A DNA stretch of 64,000 nucleotides from Pseudorhizobium flavum (GCF_902502825.2 NZ_LR723672.1:142960-206959), one strand, 5' to 3'. Shown: positions 55,375 through 64,000, counted from the stretch's first letter. Made by a program: numbers and translations. The notes: generated from the letters alone by a model not told the origin.

Positions 55375-55927
55375 CATATTGAATCGCAGCTCGCCGCGAA
55401 GGCCACCGAGCCGCAATGGCAGAAGCTGTTCGAGGCCAACCCGTTCATCCTGGACATGGCATTCAACGTGCCGGTGCTTTTGCTGCAGGGGCAGGCCCAT
55501 GTCGGCGGCAAGATCCTGGACGGGTCAGGCGAGAAGATCGCCGATTTCCTGTTCACCAACCAGCTGACCGACAGTATTGCCATTCTGGAGATCAAAACGC
55601 CGGCATGGAGCTGGTCAGCAAGAAGCAATACCGCGGCCGAGTCTTGGCGCCCTCCCCCGAGCTGGTCGGCGCGGTCGTGCAGACCCTGGACCAGATCGAT
55701 AAACTGCGCAGCGATATCTACCGGATTAAGGCGCTTAACCCCCAGCAAAAGCTGGAGGCCTACGGCATCAAAGGCGTGGTGCTGGCGGGTATGATCCCGG
55801 ATACCGAGCGGAAGCGTTCCTTCGAGCTGTACCGCAACAGCTTGTCCGGTCTGTCTATCATCACGTTTGACGAGCTGCTAGCGAAGCTGAAATCCTGCGC
55901 GAGCTCCTGTCGGCGAAGCCTGCATAG
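55375..55927 (+). pseudogene. Shedu-type (DUF4263, SduA) defence nuclease, degraded
   Basis: Three frames must be joined. Frame one gives QWQKLFEANPFILDMAF, GGKILDGSGEKIADFLF and IAILEIKTP, the catalytic part of the DUF4263/Shedu nuclease fold (Asp, Glu and Lys in D...EIK). After a lost base near 55598-55604, frame two gives ELVSKKQYRGRVLAPSPEL, QTLDQIDKLRSDI and FELYRNSLSGLSIITFDELL. A second shift near 55888 leads to ILRELLSAKPA and the TAG at 55925. The N-terminal domain is absent. Shedu proteins give phage or plasmid immunity; this copy is dead unless the indels are sequencing errors. Confidence 0.7.
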
Positions 55928-55984
55928 CGGCATGGCGCGGGACCTCTGGAACGCCATAAAAGGGAACCCCAGCGCAACGCGCAG

Positions 55985-56677
55985 CTATTCGGTCGTCTCG
56001 TCTCCGACGTCCTCTTGGCCGGCGGCAAAGTCGGGCATGATGTGACCGCCAAGCAACTTCTCCTTCGACAGCAGTCCGGCATCTTCAAGCGCTTCGAAGT
56101 CAGGCAAATCCCGTAGCGTATTGAAGCCGAAGTGAGACAAGAACGCCTTCGTCGTCACATAGGTGTAGGGCGCGCCTGGCTGCGGCGAGCGCGGCCCAGA
56201 CGCGATCAGATCCTGCGAGCGCAGAATCCCGATCAGATCGCGCGACACCTCCTTGCCGAAGAAAGTCGAGAGCTCGCCGCGGGTGATCGGCTGAAAGTAG
56301 GCAATGCACATCAGCACGAGCGCTTCCGACTGCGGCAGCGATCGTGCACTCTCTGCCTGACCCGTGGCGGTGCGAATGACGTCACCAAAGGCCTTTTTAG
56401 TCCGGTGCTGCCAGCCGCCGGCGACTGAGACCAGCTCGTAGGGTCGGCCGGCGAGTTCGGCGCGGACGTCATCGATGATCAGCTCGATGTTGCAGCTCTT
56501 GCCGACGACGCGCGCCAGCGTCTCGCGGATCACCGGCTCGGCTGAGGCAAAGATCACCGCTTCGACGCGGCCCATCCATTCGCGCCAACGCAGCTCCGGT
56601 GGCAGGTGCTCGAGCTCGGTGTCGAGCAGCGCCGGCTGTTCATTTTTTTGCCCCTTGCGTGCGGTGGATCCGACCAT
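55985..56677 (-). CDS. ScpB-like segregation/condensation protein
   Basis: The 230-residue protein has two winged-helix domains of the ScpB type (RVEAVIFASAEPVIRETLARVVG near the start, seen as VEAVIFASAEP, then QSEALVLMCIAYFQPITRGEL). A C-terminal linker includes YVTTKAFLSHFGFNTLRDLP (as TKAFLSHFGFNTLRDLP). ScpB normally works with SMC and ScpA in chromosome organisation. This version lies two bases after a DUF1403 gene, a pairing seen on rhizobial plasmids, so a plasmid-specific role is likely. Confidence 0.88.
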   Translation of the reverse strand: MVGSTARKGQKNEQPALLDTELEHLPPELRWREWMGRVEAVIFASAEPVIRETLARVVGKSCNIELIIDDVRAELAGRPYELVSVAGGWQHRTKKAFGDVIRTATGQAESARSLPQSEALVLMCIAYFQPITRGELSTFFGKEVSRDLIGILRSQDLIASGPRSPQPGAPYTYVTTKAFLSHFGFNTLRDLPDFEALEDAGLLSKEKLLGGHIMPDFAAGQEDVGDETTE

Positions 56678-56679
56678 CG

Positions 56680-57636
56680 TTACAGTCCAAACAGTCGGAA
56701 CGAGGACCGACCCGACAGCTCCCGCACCGCCTCGAATGTTTGTAGCCGCTCGAACAGGCGGCGCGCCCCAAACCGCGACAGGGTTTTGGTGGTCAGCGAG
56801 CCAGGCACGGCATCGTCATCGAGCAGTTTCTTGATCGCGTCCCCTGCTCCTTTGGCCCGCAGTTTTGGCATCACTGCCGCGAGCCGCTCGGCGCGCCGCG
56901 ACAGATCTATGGCCAATCCAAAAGCGTCGGCGGCGCCCTGCGCCAGCGCCAGGCACACCGCCCTTTCAAATTCTTTTTGCTCTCCCGGCCGAATCCGCTT
57001 GGCACGACCGTCACGGGCTCGGAAAACCGGAGCAAACGCCTGCGCCATCAGCAGCGGCACCGGCCGCCCCCAGCGCAGCTTTTGCGCCAGCACCAGATCG
57101 GCGCACCACCAGGCCAGCAGTTCAGCGCCAGGGTGTTCCGCAACAATCCGGCTGGCGATCGCGGCGGCAGCAAACGGTGCCGGCCGGCCGGAGTGGCCCA
57201 GCTCGTCGATCGCCCCCGGGAGATTGGCAAAACCGTCGTCCCAGCGCAGACCGAGCAGCGCGACCACGTCGGCCAGTCTTGCGGCGTCGATTCCTGACGG
57301 CCGTGCCGCCAGCTGCCGCCATGCGCCAAAAATGCTGCCGGCGGGGCCGGGATCGCCGTCGGCAGAACGCAGATACCAGGCATCGCGCAACGCGGCCTCA
57401 TCCTCGGAACGGCCGGCGAGCCGAACGGCCGCGGCGGCGCATTTCAGGGCGAGCCGCTGGCGCCAGGCACCGGTCCAGGCCGCTTCGGAGCGGACCAAAT
57501 TGTCGAGTGCATTCAGGGCCGCACCGGCGAAAAACGCCGCATCGGCTTCGCGGTCGACCGGCCCATCCGGCAAGGCCCAGCCTGGCACGCGCGGTAGCGG
57601 CGGCGAGACAGTGGGCGATGGATCGGCACGAATCAT
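56680..57636 (-). CDS. DUF1403 family protein
   Basis: A 318-residue, alanine-rich, largely helical protein. It begins with a proline-rich leader (PRVPGWALPDG) and has AAFFAGAALNALDNLVR, then GDPGPAGSIFGAWRQLAARPS (as PAGSIFGAWRQLA), as I recall for DUF1403. No catalytic motif is visible. Function unknown; regularly placed upstream of scpB on plasmids, so it may take the place of ScpA as partner (inference). Upstream is the left end of IS21. Confidence 0.82.
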   Translation of the reverse strand: MIRADPSPTVSPPLPRVPGWALPDGPVDREADAAFFAGAALNALDNLVRSEAAWTGAWRQRLALKCAAAAVRLAGRSEDEAALRDAWYLRSADGDPGPAGSIFGAWRQLAARPSGIDAARLADVVALLGLRWDDGFANLPGAIDELGHSGRPAPFAAAAIASRIVAEHPGAELLAWWCADLVLAQKLRWGRPVPLLMAQAFAPVFRARDGRAKRIRPGEQKEFERAVCLALAQGAADAFGLAIDLSRRAERLAAVMPKLRAKGAGDAIKKLLDDDAVPGSLTTKTLSRFGARRLFERLQTFEAVRELSGRSSFRLFGL

Positions 57637-57829
57637 GCGATGGATGATAAATCGACAGTGCGCTTTACACCATCATTGCCGCACAAAAACGCACCACCCG
57701 TCGCGCGTGAGAGCGGCGGTGCAAAAGTCGGCCACGGTAGCGGCGGCATAATGCTGCCGCGGGCGGAGTAAAATCCGGCCACCTATTTCCTTTCTGCAAT
57801 GAGCGCAGGAGGGACAGGGGATCTACACC

Positions 57830-59326
57830 GTGGAACTTTATTTAAGGGTTCGTCTGGCTGTTTCCGAAGGGATGACGCAGCGTCAGGCGGCGAAGCATTT
57901 CAACATCTCGCGCGACAGCGTTGCGAAGATGTTGTCGTATTCGACACCACCCGGCTATCAGCGGCGGTCACCGATCCGGCGGCCTAAGCTGGATGCGTTT
58001 GTGTCGACGATCGACCAGTGGCTCGATGCGGACATGCAGATGCCGCGCAAGCAGCGCCATACCGCCAAGCGTGTGTTCGATCGGCTGCGTGACGAGTGTG
58101 GCTTCACCGGCGGCTATACGATCATCAAGGATTACATGCGCGAGCGGGATCAGCGCCGCCAGGAAGTCTTCGTGCCGCTGTCGCATCCGCCGGGCCATGC
58201 GCAGGCCGATTTCGGTGAAGCGATGGTGGTGATCGGCGGCGTCGAGCAGAAGGCCCGCTTCTTCGTGCTCGATCTGCCGCATAGCGACGGCTGCTATGTG
58301 CGCGCCTATCCGGCTGCGGTGGCCGAGGCTTGGGTCGATGGCCACATACATGCATTCGCGTTCTTTGGGGCCGTCCCTCAATCGATCGTCTATGACAATG
58401 ATCGCTGCCTTGTGGCGAAGATCCTGCCCGACGGCACGCGTAAGCGGGCAACGTTGTTCAGCGGCTTCCTGTCCCACTATCTGATCCGGGATCGCTATGG
58501 CCGTCCTGGGAAAGGCAACGACAAGGGGAATGTCGAGGGTCTTGTCGGCTATGCCCGGCGCAACTTCATGGTGCCAATCCCGCAGTTTCCAACATGGGAT
58601 GCGTTTAACGCCTTCCTGGAAGAACAGTGCCGCAAGCGCCAGAGCGACAAGCTGCGCGGCGCGAGCGAGACGATCGGAGAACGATTGCAGCGGGATCTGG
58701 CGGCCATGCGTCCTTTGCCGGCGTCGCCCTTCGACGCCTGCGACCAGGCGAGTGCTATTGTGACGGCTCAGTCACTGGTGCGCTACAAGACCAACGACTA
58801 CTCCGTGCCGGTCGCATACGGCCATCAGGACGTCTGGGTCAGAGGCTATGTCGACAAAGTGGTGATCGGCTGCCGCGGCGAGATCATTGCCCGCCATCCC
58901 CGAAGCTGGGAGCGCGAAGACGTCATCTTCGACCCGGTCCATTACCTGCCGCTGATCGAGCAGAAGATCAATGCGCTGGATCAGGCAGCGCCACTCCAAG
59001 GCTGGGACCTGCCGGAGGAGTTCGCCACGCTACGCCGGCTGATGGAAGGCCGCATGGCAAAGCATGGCCGGCGGGAGTACGTGCAGGTTCTGCGCCTGCT
59101 GGAAAGCTTCGACCTTGCGGACCTGCATGCGGCCGTGAAGCAGGCCATTCAGCTCGGCGCGATCGGCTTTGATGCAGTGAAGCATCTGATCCTGTGCCGG
59201 GTGGAGCGTCGGCCGCCGAGACTGGACCTGTCCATTTACCCCTACCTGCCACGGGCGACGGTCGAGAAGACCTCGGCAAAGGCGTACATGCGCCTTCTGT
59301 CGTGTGATGCGGGAGAAGCGGCATGA
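57830..59326 (+). CDS. istA: IS21 transposase IstA
   Basis: The 498-residue transposase has an N-terminal helix-turn-helix (MTQRQAAKHFNISRDSVAKML as RQAAKHFNISRDSV) and the integrase-like core with GHAQADFGEAMV (first Asp), SIVYDNDR (second Asp) and KGNDKGNVEGLVGYARR (Glu). A Mu-type C-terminal beta domain follows (NDYSVPVAYGHQDV). GTG 57830 is the likely start. It overlaps istB by four bases. Confidence 0.95.
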   Translation: MELYLRVRLAVSEGMTQRQAAKHFNISRDSVAKMLSYSTPPGYQRRSPIRRPKLDAFVSTIDQWLDADMQMPRKQRHTAKRVFDRLRDECGFTGGYTIIKDYMRERDQRRQEVFVPLSHPPGHAQADFGEAMVVIGGVEQKARFFVLDLPHSDGCYVRAYPAAVAEAWVDGHIHAFAFFGAVPQSIVYDNDRCLVAKILPDGTRKRATLFSGFLSHYLIRDRYGRPGKGNDKGNVEGLVGYARRNFMVPIPQFPTWDAFNAFLEEQCRKRQSDKLRGASETIGERLQRDLAAMRPLPASPFDACDQASAIVTAQSLVRYKTNDYSVPVAYGHQDVWVRGYVDKVVIGCRGEIIARHPRSWEREDVIFDPVHYLPLIEQKINALDQAAPLQGWDLPEEFATLRRLMEGRMAKHGRREYVQVLRLLESFDLADLHAAVKQAIQLGAIGFDAVKHLILCRVERRPPRLDLSIYPYLPRATVEKTSAKAYMRLLSCDAGEAA

Positions 59327-60081
59327 GTATTGAAGCACCAGAGATCCTTCTCGCGCACTATCTCAAGGTCCTGAAGCTGCCGACCTTCCAGCGCGAGTAC
59401 CAGAAGCTGGCCCGGCTATGCGCCACCGAGGGCGTCGATCATGTCGGATACCTATTCCGACTTGGTGAGCGGGAGATGATCGAACGCGATCGCCGCAAGG
59501 TCGAGCGCCGCATCAAGGCGGCGAAATTCCCCATCGTCAAAAGCCTCGACAGCTTCGACTTCGCCGCCATCCCCAAGCTCAACAAGATGCAGGTGCTGGA
59601 ACTGGCACGATGCGAATGGATCGAGCGGAGGGAGAATGTCATTGCGCTCGGTCCCAGCGGCACGGGCAAAACACATGTCGCGCTCGGCCTTGGCTTGGCA
59701 GCTTGCCAGAAGGGCCTGTCCGTGGGCTTCACCACGGCGGCCGCGCTGGTCAGCGAGATGATGGAGGCGCGTGATGAGCGGCGTCTTCTCCGATTCCAGA
59801 AGCAGATGGCCGCCTACAAGCTGCTGATCATCGATGAACTGGGCTTCGTGCCGCTGTCCAAGACCGGCGCCGAATTGCTGTTCGAGCTGATCTCGCAACG
59901 CTACGAGCGCGGCGCCACTGTGATCACCAGCAATCTTCCGTTTGATGAATGGACGGAAACCATGGGATCCGAACGTTTGACCGGCGCACTGCTCGATCGC
60001 ATCACCCACCACGTCAACATCCTCGAGATGAACGGCGACAGCTATCGTCTCGCTCAAAGCCGCGCCCGAAAGGCCGGTTGA
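59323..60081 (+). CDS. istB: IS21 helper ATPase IstB
   Basis: The 252-residue AAA+ ATPase has Walker A GPSGTGKTHVALGLG and Walker B LLIIDELGFVPLS, then TSNLPFDEW and the arginine-rich end. It assembles on target DNA and activates IstA. The frame is intact and coupled by a four-base overlap, so the element may be active. Confidence 0.95.
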   Translation: MSIEAPEILLAHYLKVLKLPTFQREYQKLARLCATEGVDHVGYLFRLGEREMIERDRRKVERRIKAAKFPIVKSLDSFDFAAIPKLNKMQVLELARCEWIERRENVIALGPSGTGKTHVALGLGLAACQKGLSVGFTTAAALVSEMMEARDERRLLRFQKQMAAYKLLIIDELGFVPLSKTGAELLFELISQRYERGATVITSNLPFDEWTETMGSERLTGALLDRITHHVNILEMNGDSYRLAQSRARKAG

Positions 60082-60213
60082 AACGCTCCTGAAAAAATGC
60101 CGCGCCGGCCTGAGACCCCCGCTCGGGCTACGCCCTCCCGGCGGTCTCAGGCCGGCGCCATAGTGGCCGACTTTTGCTCCGCCACGTGGCCGGCTTTTAC
60201 TCCGCCGTTGACA

Positions 60214-60332
60214 GCCTCATTCTGGCGGTCACGAGCCGAGATCGGCAGTCCCAAGCGGCGGCTCTCGGCAATCGCTTCGCGGCCGATCTGCTTCAGGGCT
60301 TCCTTGTTCTCGTCAAACTTCTTCAAGAGCAT
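60214..60332 (-). pseudogene. short ORF truncated by the IS21 right end
   Basis: ATG 60332, after CTTAGGAG, opens about 40 residues (LLKKFDENKEALKQIGREAIAESRRLGLP) that stop resembling a protein at the IS21 end. The family is unknown; the start looks like short rhizobial plasmid proteins. Confidence 0.45.
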
Positions 60333-60546
60333 TTGTGGTCTCCTAAGGAAAGATTATAGCGCAGAGCAACCCTGTCGGCAAATCAGGGCGTTGCTATTTG
60401 AAGGGACGCACATAAAGAGGACAAATCAGGCGCGCCAGATGAAGGCGCCAGGCGACGCGCTCGGAAGTTGGAGATCTGCTCTTTGCGCGTGCAGGACGAG
60501 GATGGTACCCTTTTGAATCCGCTGCACCGAAAAGGGTGATCACGCC

Positions 60547-60894
60547 ATGACAGACGAAGTTGTCGACCTTTCGAAAACGCTGGTTTGGACTGTTGGAATG
60601 ATCACCCAAGCCGGTCCTGATGAACGTGAGAGAGTAGCTAATGCTTATCGCGAAGCGCGGGACCTGGTTGCGCAGATCCCCAAAACCGACGAAGGCGCAC
60701 GGCCTCGTATTGTCGCTTGCTTCCATCGCTCGGATAAATACCGCGCTGTCGAAGATATAGCCTGCGTTGGCTGGATCCTGACGGCGATCGAGGAACGCGT
60801 CAATGAAGGCGACCTTCCCGATTGGCGAAAGCTTCGCAAGGTCGTGAAGAACGCGGTGAAGCTCCTGTCGGACCCTGCCCCGACGCTTCACTGA
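60547..60894 (+). CDS. hypothetical protein
   Basis: A 115-residue soluble, mixed-charge protein (DEVVDLSKTLVWTVGM, ERERVANAYREARDLVAQIP, DLPDWRKLRKVVKNAVKLL) with helical character and codon use like the real genes. No family is recognised. An inverted repeat ACCCTTTT/AAAAGGGT (60507-60537) lies directly upstream and includes the likely ribosome site, so it may affect expression or be an operator. Confidence 0.55.
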   Translation: MTDEVVDLSKTLVWTVGMITQAGPDERERVANAYREARDLVAQIPKTDEGARPRIVACFHRSDKYRAVEDIACVGWILTAIEERVNEGDLPDWRKLRKVVKNAVKLLSDPAPTLH

Positions 60895-61284
60895 ATTTAG
60901 TCAGGTCCGGCACACATCCGATGGCTAGACATTGCTTTTGGCCTGGTGATGCGGAACGGTTTTGGCGGGGGAAGTCGTCCCGGCTTCCGCTCCGCGGCGC
61001 TATGATAAGCCTCCTGCGGCTTCCCTTCTTCCGTCAAAACCGTGTCGAGAATTCCCGCTTTCCCGCCCCTGAAGCAGGGGCGGCGCTATGCTAAGAGCTC
61101 CAATGTTCTTCATTGTCCTTCTCGGATCTCGGACTGGCGCCGATCGATCCGAGCGATGTCCTCGCCAGAAGGGCCGGAAAAGGACGCCGCATGAGCGCCG
61201 CTGATCGCCAAAGCGGCCGGCGCGCGGCGGAAACCAAAGCCAACCCGCTGAGTAACATGGCGCGGCTTTCGCCGCGCCATTCGC
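60895..61284. other. 390-bp gap without a recognised gene
   Basis: Contains a GC-rich hairpin (CCGCCCCT/AGGGGCGG, 61063-61083). The plus frame 61113-61298 has no motif or clear ribosome site. Nothing else recognised. Confidence 0.4.
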
Positions 61285-61659
61285 TTACTGCCTTCTGATC
61301 GTCCTTGGCTCCATGGCGATCACCAGGCCATGCACCATCTTCAAGATCGTGTCGTCGAGCTTTTCGAGGTGGTCGACCGTTTCTCCCATCAGCTTGTTTT
61401 TCACGGTTTCCCCTGACTTGTCTTTGGAACGAGAGGGCCGTTCGTTGACGAAGGGATCGAAGAACTCTTCCGGGGTGATATCCAGGACCTCGAAAACGTG
61501 GATCAGCCGTCCGACGGTCATTGAGGAGGAGCCGTTTTCGTAGCGGGCGTAGGTTGCCTCCTTTACGCCCAGCAGGGTCGCGACTTCGGCTTGCGCAATC
61601 TGTCGGTCGGTTCGCAGGGCACGCAGCCTCTGAGCGACAAGCAGATGTGGAGCAAAGAG
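61285..61659 (-). pseudogene. XRE-family helix-turn-helix regulator, 5' end lost
   Basis: The minus frame reads HLLVAQRLRALRTDRQIAQAE, VATLLGVKEATYARYENGSS, MTVGRLIHVFEVLDITPEEFF (short pieces), a complete Cro/CI-type helix-turn-helix followed by a charged tail of about 50 residues. No ATG, GTG or TTG start occurs between the in-frame TAG at 61660 and the helix-turn-helix; the first ATG (61521) is inside it. So the 5' end was lost, or a rare CTG start is used. Confidence 0.6.
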
Positions 61660-62235
61660 CTATGCTGCCGAGCGCACTCCGGTATCCATTAGCGGTGGCT
61701 CGGGTATTTGACCACCTTTCACGATGACAGTATCCGGCGTGACTAAGCAGGTTTACATTTGTAAAGTTTTTGGTCGGCAGGTTCGGCCGGGTTCCGGCAC
61801 CTATGCAAAGATATGACTACGGTTGGCGGGTGACGCGTAACGTGGCATCCGTAGGGACTTTTCGGTGAAGCAGGCCTTGTCACCGTATAAGCGATAGTTG
61901 CTTGGCCAGAGCGAATGAACGGCCTTCCCGCTTTGGTAGGGCCTTCCTCCCCCCAAACACAAGTTGTTATCGTACCGCGAAGGATGGGATCCAAGACTCA
62001 CAAGTTTGAGCCGCCCGAGAGGTTTTGGAGAGCGTGTGTTTTTCAGGCTGCTGGTATCCTTCGCGTACCTACATATTCACGTCGATGTTGCAGCGGCTGG
62101 CAACGAGCTAGCTTCTAAGCGAAAACCGCCTATTAAGGGCTGCACGATTTTATGCAATTTGAGTAATCCGAGGTGGCGATGACGCAAGTCTTGAGGACAA
62201 GGTTCATCTGACCACCGGACGGGGTCGGCCGTGCG
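61660..62235. other. 576-bp stretch without a recognised gene
   Basis: This is more AT-rich than the rest of the window, with short runs such as AAAGTTTTT near 61760. Open frames are short and lack motifs. It could be a regulatory, replication or transfer-origin region or decayed DNA; I saw no clear iteron or nick-site pattern. Confidence 0.4.
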
Positions 62236-62619
62236 ATGTCGGATTTTGAGCGTGCTGACGAGAAATCGTTCAAGCCACCATCCGCACAGCCCGCCCCCGG
62301 CAAAGCGATCAAAGGGCAGGTTCTCGACCAAAACAGTTGAGTAGCGAGCCCCGTGACCGAAAAGGGCATTGTGGCCGTAGATCGTGCTGACCTTCCCGCG
62401 CGAATGCCTCCTGACGACGAGGAGGTGAAGTTCACCGCTCGATCTGATTTCAAGACTCTGGGGCGGCCGGAACAGGTCGAAGATGGCCAATCGCAGCCAG
62501 GTCAGCAAAAGGCCCAAGAGCCTCCGTCGCAGCACATCAACGCCGAGCTTACGGCTATCGAAGCGCAGCAGCTCGCTGATCGCCAGCGAAACCGCGACCA
62601 AGACGACCGAGAGCGCTGA
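62236..62619 (+). CDS. one or two small polar ORFs of unknown function
   Basis: ATG 62236 opens a 34-codon frame (MSDFERADEKSFKPPSAQ) to TGA at 62340. GTG 62353 opens a second frame of 88 codons (EKGIVAVDRADLPARMPPDD to a Gln/Arg-rich end RQRNRDQDDRER) to 62619. Both have coding-like third-base GC and may be parts of one gene split by a mutation. No family is recognised. The gene ahead of an ArdC gene on plasmids is often a small conserved hypothetical. Confidence 0.35.
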
Positions 62620-62840
62620 TCTGCGGCCCTGTCGCTGCAGTGAGGGCCTGTGTCATTGGCCGGGGTGCCGGAGCTCTGCGCCCTCCCCTGTCCGTTCGAT
62701 GATTTGACGGACAAACTATGATAGCCCCTCCCCCATTCAACCGCTTGCGCGGTCCTACACTCCGTTGCGGCCCTACGGGTGCATGGGGTCGTTTCGCTAT
62801 CTTCGGATCTTTGCCGTCAACCAACGAACAGGAGACGGCG

Positions 62841-63731
62841 ATGCAGAGCGTAAAAGACACCTACCAGCGGATCACCGACACCATCATTCAGCAGCTCGAG
62901 GCCGGCACCAAGCCTTGGATCCGGCCATGGCGCGGAAACCGCCGCAGGTCGGCTACGCCGCTCCGCGCCTCCGGCGAAGCCTATCGCGGCATCAACGTGG
63001 TCATGCTGTGGCTCTCCGGGCAACTCGCCGGCTACGACGAAAACACATGGATGACTTACCGGCAGGCTCAGGAGCTTGGTGCTCAGGTCCGCAAGGGCGA
63101 ACAAGGAACCCTCGTCGTCAAGTACGGCACCTTCACGCCGAAGGAGCAGGAGGCGGACGATCGTGCAATCCCCTATCTCAAGGGCTACACCGTCTTCAAC
63201 GTCGAGCAGATCGACAACCTGCCTGACCACTTCAAGAGCCCGGCCGAGGCGGCGCCGATCGAGCCGGTTCCGGTTATCGACCATGTCGAAACCTTCATTC
63301 GGGCCACAGGCGCAAAGATAGCCTACGGCGGAAAGCAAGCCTGCTATCGGCCTGGCCTCGATGACATCCAAATGCCGGAGCGCGGTCGGTTCCTCAGCGA
63401 GGTTCATCTTTATAGCACGATTTTTCACGAGCTCGGGCACTGGAGCGGCGCAAAATCACGCCTTGATCGTGACCTTAGCGGGCGGTTCGGGAGCGAGACC
63501 TACGCAATGGAGGAGCTTATTGCCGAAATCTCAGCCGCGTTCGTCTGCGCCGATCTTGGCATTGAGCATGATCCGCGAGACAACGCCGCGACTTACGTTG
63601 AAAACTGGCTCAAGGTGCTGAAGCAGGATTCACGTGCAGTCATCACTGCCGCCGCGAAGGCTCAGGCAGTCGCTGACTATCTGCGAACTCTGAATCTCTC
63701 GAATTCAACGGATTGCCATCCGAGAAGTTAG
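62841..63731 (+). CDS. ardC: ArdC-family antirestriction protein (ssDNA-binding plus zincin)
   Basis: The 296-residue protein has an N-terminal ArdC domain (YQRITDTIIQQLEAGTKPWIRPW as IIQQLEAGTKPW, then YRGINVVMLW and WMTYRQAQELGAQVRKGEQG) and a C-terminal zinc peptidase-like domain with HELGHWSGAKSRLDRD (HExxH) and EELIAEISAAFVCADLGI. ArdC proteins protect incoming plasmid DNA from host restriction during conjugation. ATG 62841 follows AGGAG. It points to a conjugative plasmid or integrative element. Confidence 0.93.
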   Translation: MQSVKDTYQRITDTIIQQLEAGTKPWIRPWRGNRRRSATPLRASGEAYRGINVVMLWLSGQLAGYDENTWMTYRQAQELGAQVRKGEQGTLVVKYGTFTPKEQEADDRAIPYLKGYTVFNVEQIDNLPDHFKSPAEAAPIEPVPVIDHVETFIRATGAKIAYGGKQACYRPGLDDIQMPERGRFLSEVHLYSTIFHELGHWSGAKSRLDRDLSGRFGSETYAMEELIAEISAAFVCADLGIEHDPRDNAATYVENWLKVLKQDSRAVITAAAKAQAVADYLRTLNLSNSTDCHPRS

Positions 63732-64000
63732 TCGTATCTTCCGTTGCTGTGATTGCGGCGAGTTCGATGCCCTAGCTCGCCGCTGCAGACTGATTCTAGT
63801 TAGTTGGGGCAATCAGATCCAAGAGCGCGTTTTATTATGTCTGCTGATTGTCAGCTGACAATTATATCAAGCCATTGATTTTAATCATATCTTTCTGTTG
63901 GTCTAAGAGGTTAATTTCCGTTAACCAAAAATTGCTTGACGGATAGGCGCGCCATGAGATCATTTCCGCAAATTGCAACGAATTATCGGGTTTACCGTGA
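63732..64000. promoter_or_regulatory. AT-rich non-coding end with GGTTAA/TTAACC inverted repeat
   Basis: The last 269 bp are AT-rich and without ORFs. GGTTAA-TTTCCG-TTAACC (63909-63926) is a perfect 6-bp dyad. A TTGACG hexamer at about 63937 with ATCATT 17 bp later could form a promoter reading rightwards out of the window. Confidence 0.4.

Larger units (their letters stand above)
57708..60213 (+). mobile_element. IS21-family insertion sequence
   Basis: The 2.5-kb element carries istA and istB. Both ends hold two tandem copies of a motif like CGGAGTAAAAGCCGGCCAC: left at 57716-57735 and 57762-57782, right at 60163-60185 and 60186-60206 in inverted orientation. The outer ends begin TG (57708) and finish CA (60213). 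The flanks GTCGCGCG and GCCTCATT show no matching target duplication. The right end cuts a short ORF at 60214-60332. Confidence 0.88.

Noticed and set aside
57716..60206. Repeated CGGAG-AAAAG-CGGCCAC units as a possible CRISPR or iteron array
   Set aside because: They are only two pairs, inverted at the two ends of IS21, and are the transposase-binding ends of the element.
57700..60221. Target duplication of IS21
   Set aside because: The flanking bases GTCGCGCG and GCCTCATT do not match at any length of four or more.
62077..62601. 174-codon minus-strand open frame
   Set aside because: Low-complexity Leu/Arg-rich product without motifs; the plus strand has better codon bias, though weakly.
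63911..63924. CtrA site (TTAA-N7-TTAA)
   Set aside because: The spacer is six bases, not seven, and there is no second site; kept only as an inverted repeat.

Overview
The window looks like accessory DNA (plasmid or genomic island) of an alphaproteobacterium, most likely a member of the Hyphomicrobiales (Rhizobiales). The grounds are high GC with strong GC-ending codons in the real genes, DUF1403/ScpB and ArdC genes of the kind found on rhizobial plasmids, Tat-exported copper proteins, and IS256, IS21 and ISL3 elements. I could not run searches; all family names come from reading motifs. No rRNA, tRNA or CRISPR array was seen.

Layout. 1-2.2 kb: part of a HlyD-type adaptor and FtsH (minus strand). 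2.6-10.8 kb: a tightly coupled plus-strand operon of PRPP synthetase, phosphoketolase, beta-CASP metallo-hydrolase, archaeal-type AMP phosphorylase, cytochrome b561 and a DUF4010 membrane protein. 10.9-17.4 kb: a small Cys/His secreted protein with a multicopper oxidase, archaeal-type (type II) glyceraldehyde-3-phosphate dehydrogenase, a UbiB-like kinase and a cardiolipin synthase. 17.5-21.8 kb: a minus-strand operon of DUF2934 protein, glycogen/alpha-glucan phosphorylase, CBS-BON protein, D-2-hydroxyacid dehydrogenase and DUF6629 membrane protein. 22-27.8 kb: RND remnant, DUF2933 protein, frameshifted LysR gene, then a CueR-type copper module (DUF305, CopZ, CopA, CueR). 27.8-29.5 kb: ISL3 element. 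29.5-42.3 kb: a second copper/redox block (truncated metallo-hydrolase, Spy-like protein, beta-propeller, multicopper oxidase, Cys-rich protein, Bax-inhibitor-like protein, second DUF6629, P1B ATPase with a CPD motif, MFS transporter, second DUF2933, methyltransferase). 42.6-48.8 kb: second hydroxyacid dehydrogenase broken by IS256, an ATP-grasp-like protein, second glycogen phosphorylase and second type II GAPDH. 49-54.7 kb: copper nitrite reductase, pseudoazurin, CBS protein, an sdh remnant and a Rieske protein. 55-64 kb: degraded Shedu defence gene, ScpB/DUF1403, IS21, and ArdC.

How it fits together. Nine 14-bp palindromes resembling the FNR/FixK box (TTGAT-N4-ATCAA) lie in front of these separate operons, one of them an exact consensus. 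Together with NirK, pseudoazurin, cytochrome b561, phosphoketolase, glycogen phosphorylase and a lactate-dehydrogenase-like enzyme, this suggests an oxygen-responsive programme. It would draw on glycogen, pentose phosphates and nucleotides under low oxygen while handling copper. Many members occur twice (GAPDH-II, glycogen phosphorylase, multicopper oxidase, DUF6629, DUF2933, hydroxyacid dehydrogenase, metallo-hydrolase, CBS protein). The second set is partly broken by insertion sequences, as if a duplicated or second acquired copy is decaying.
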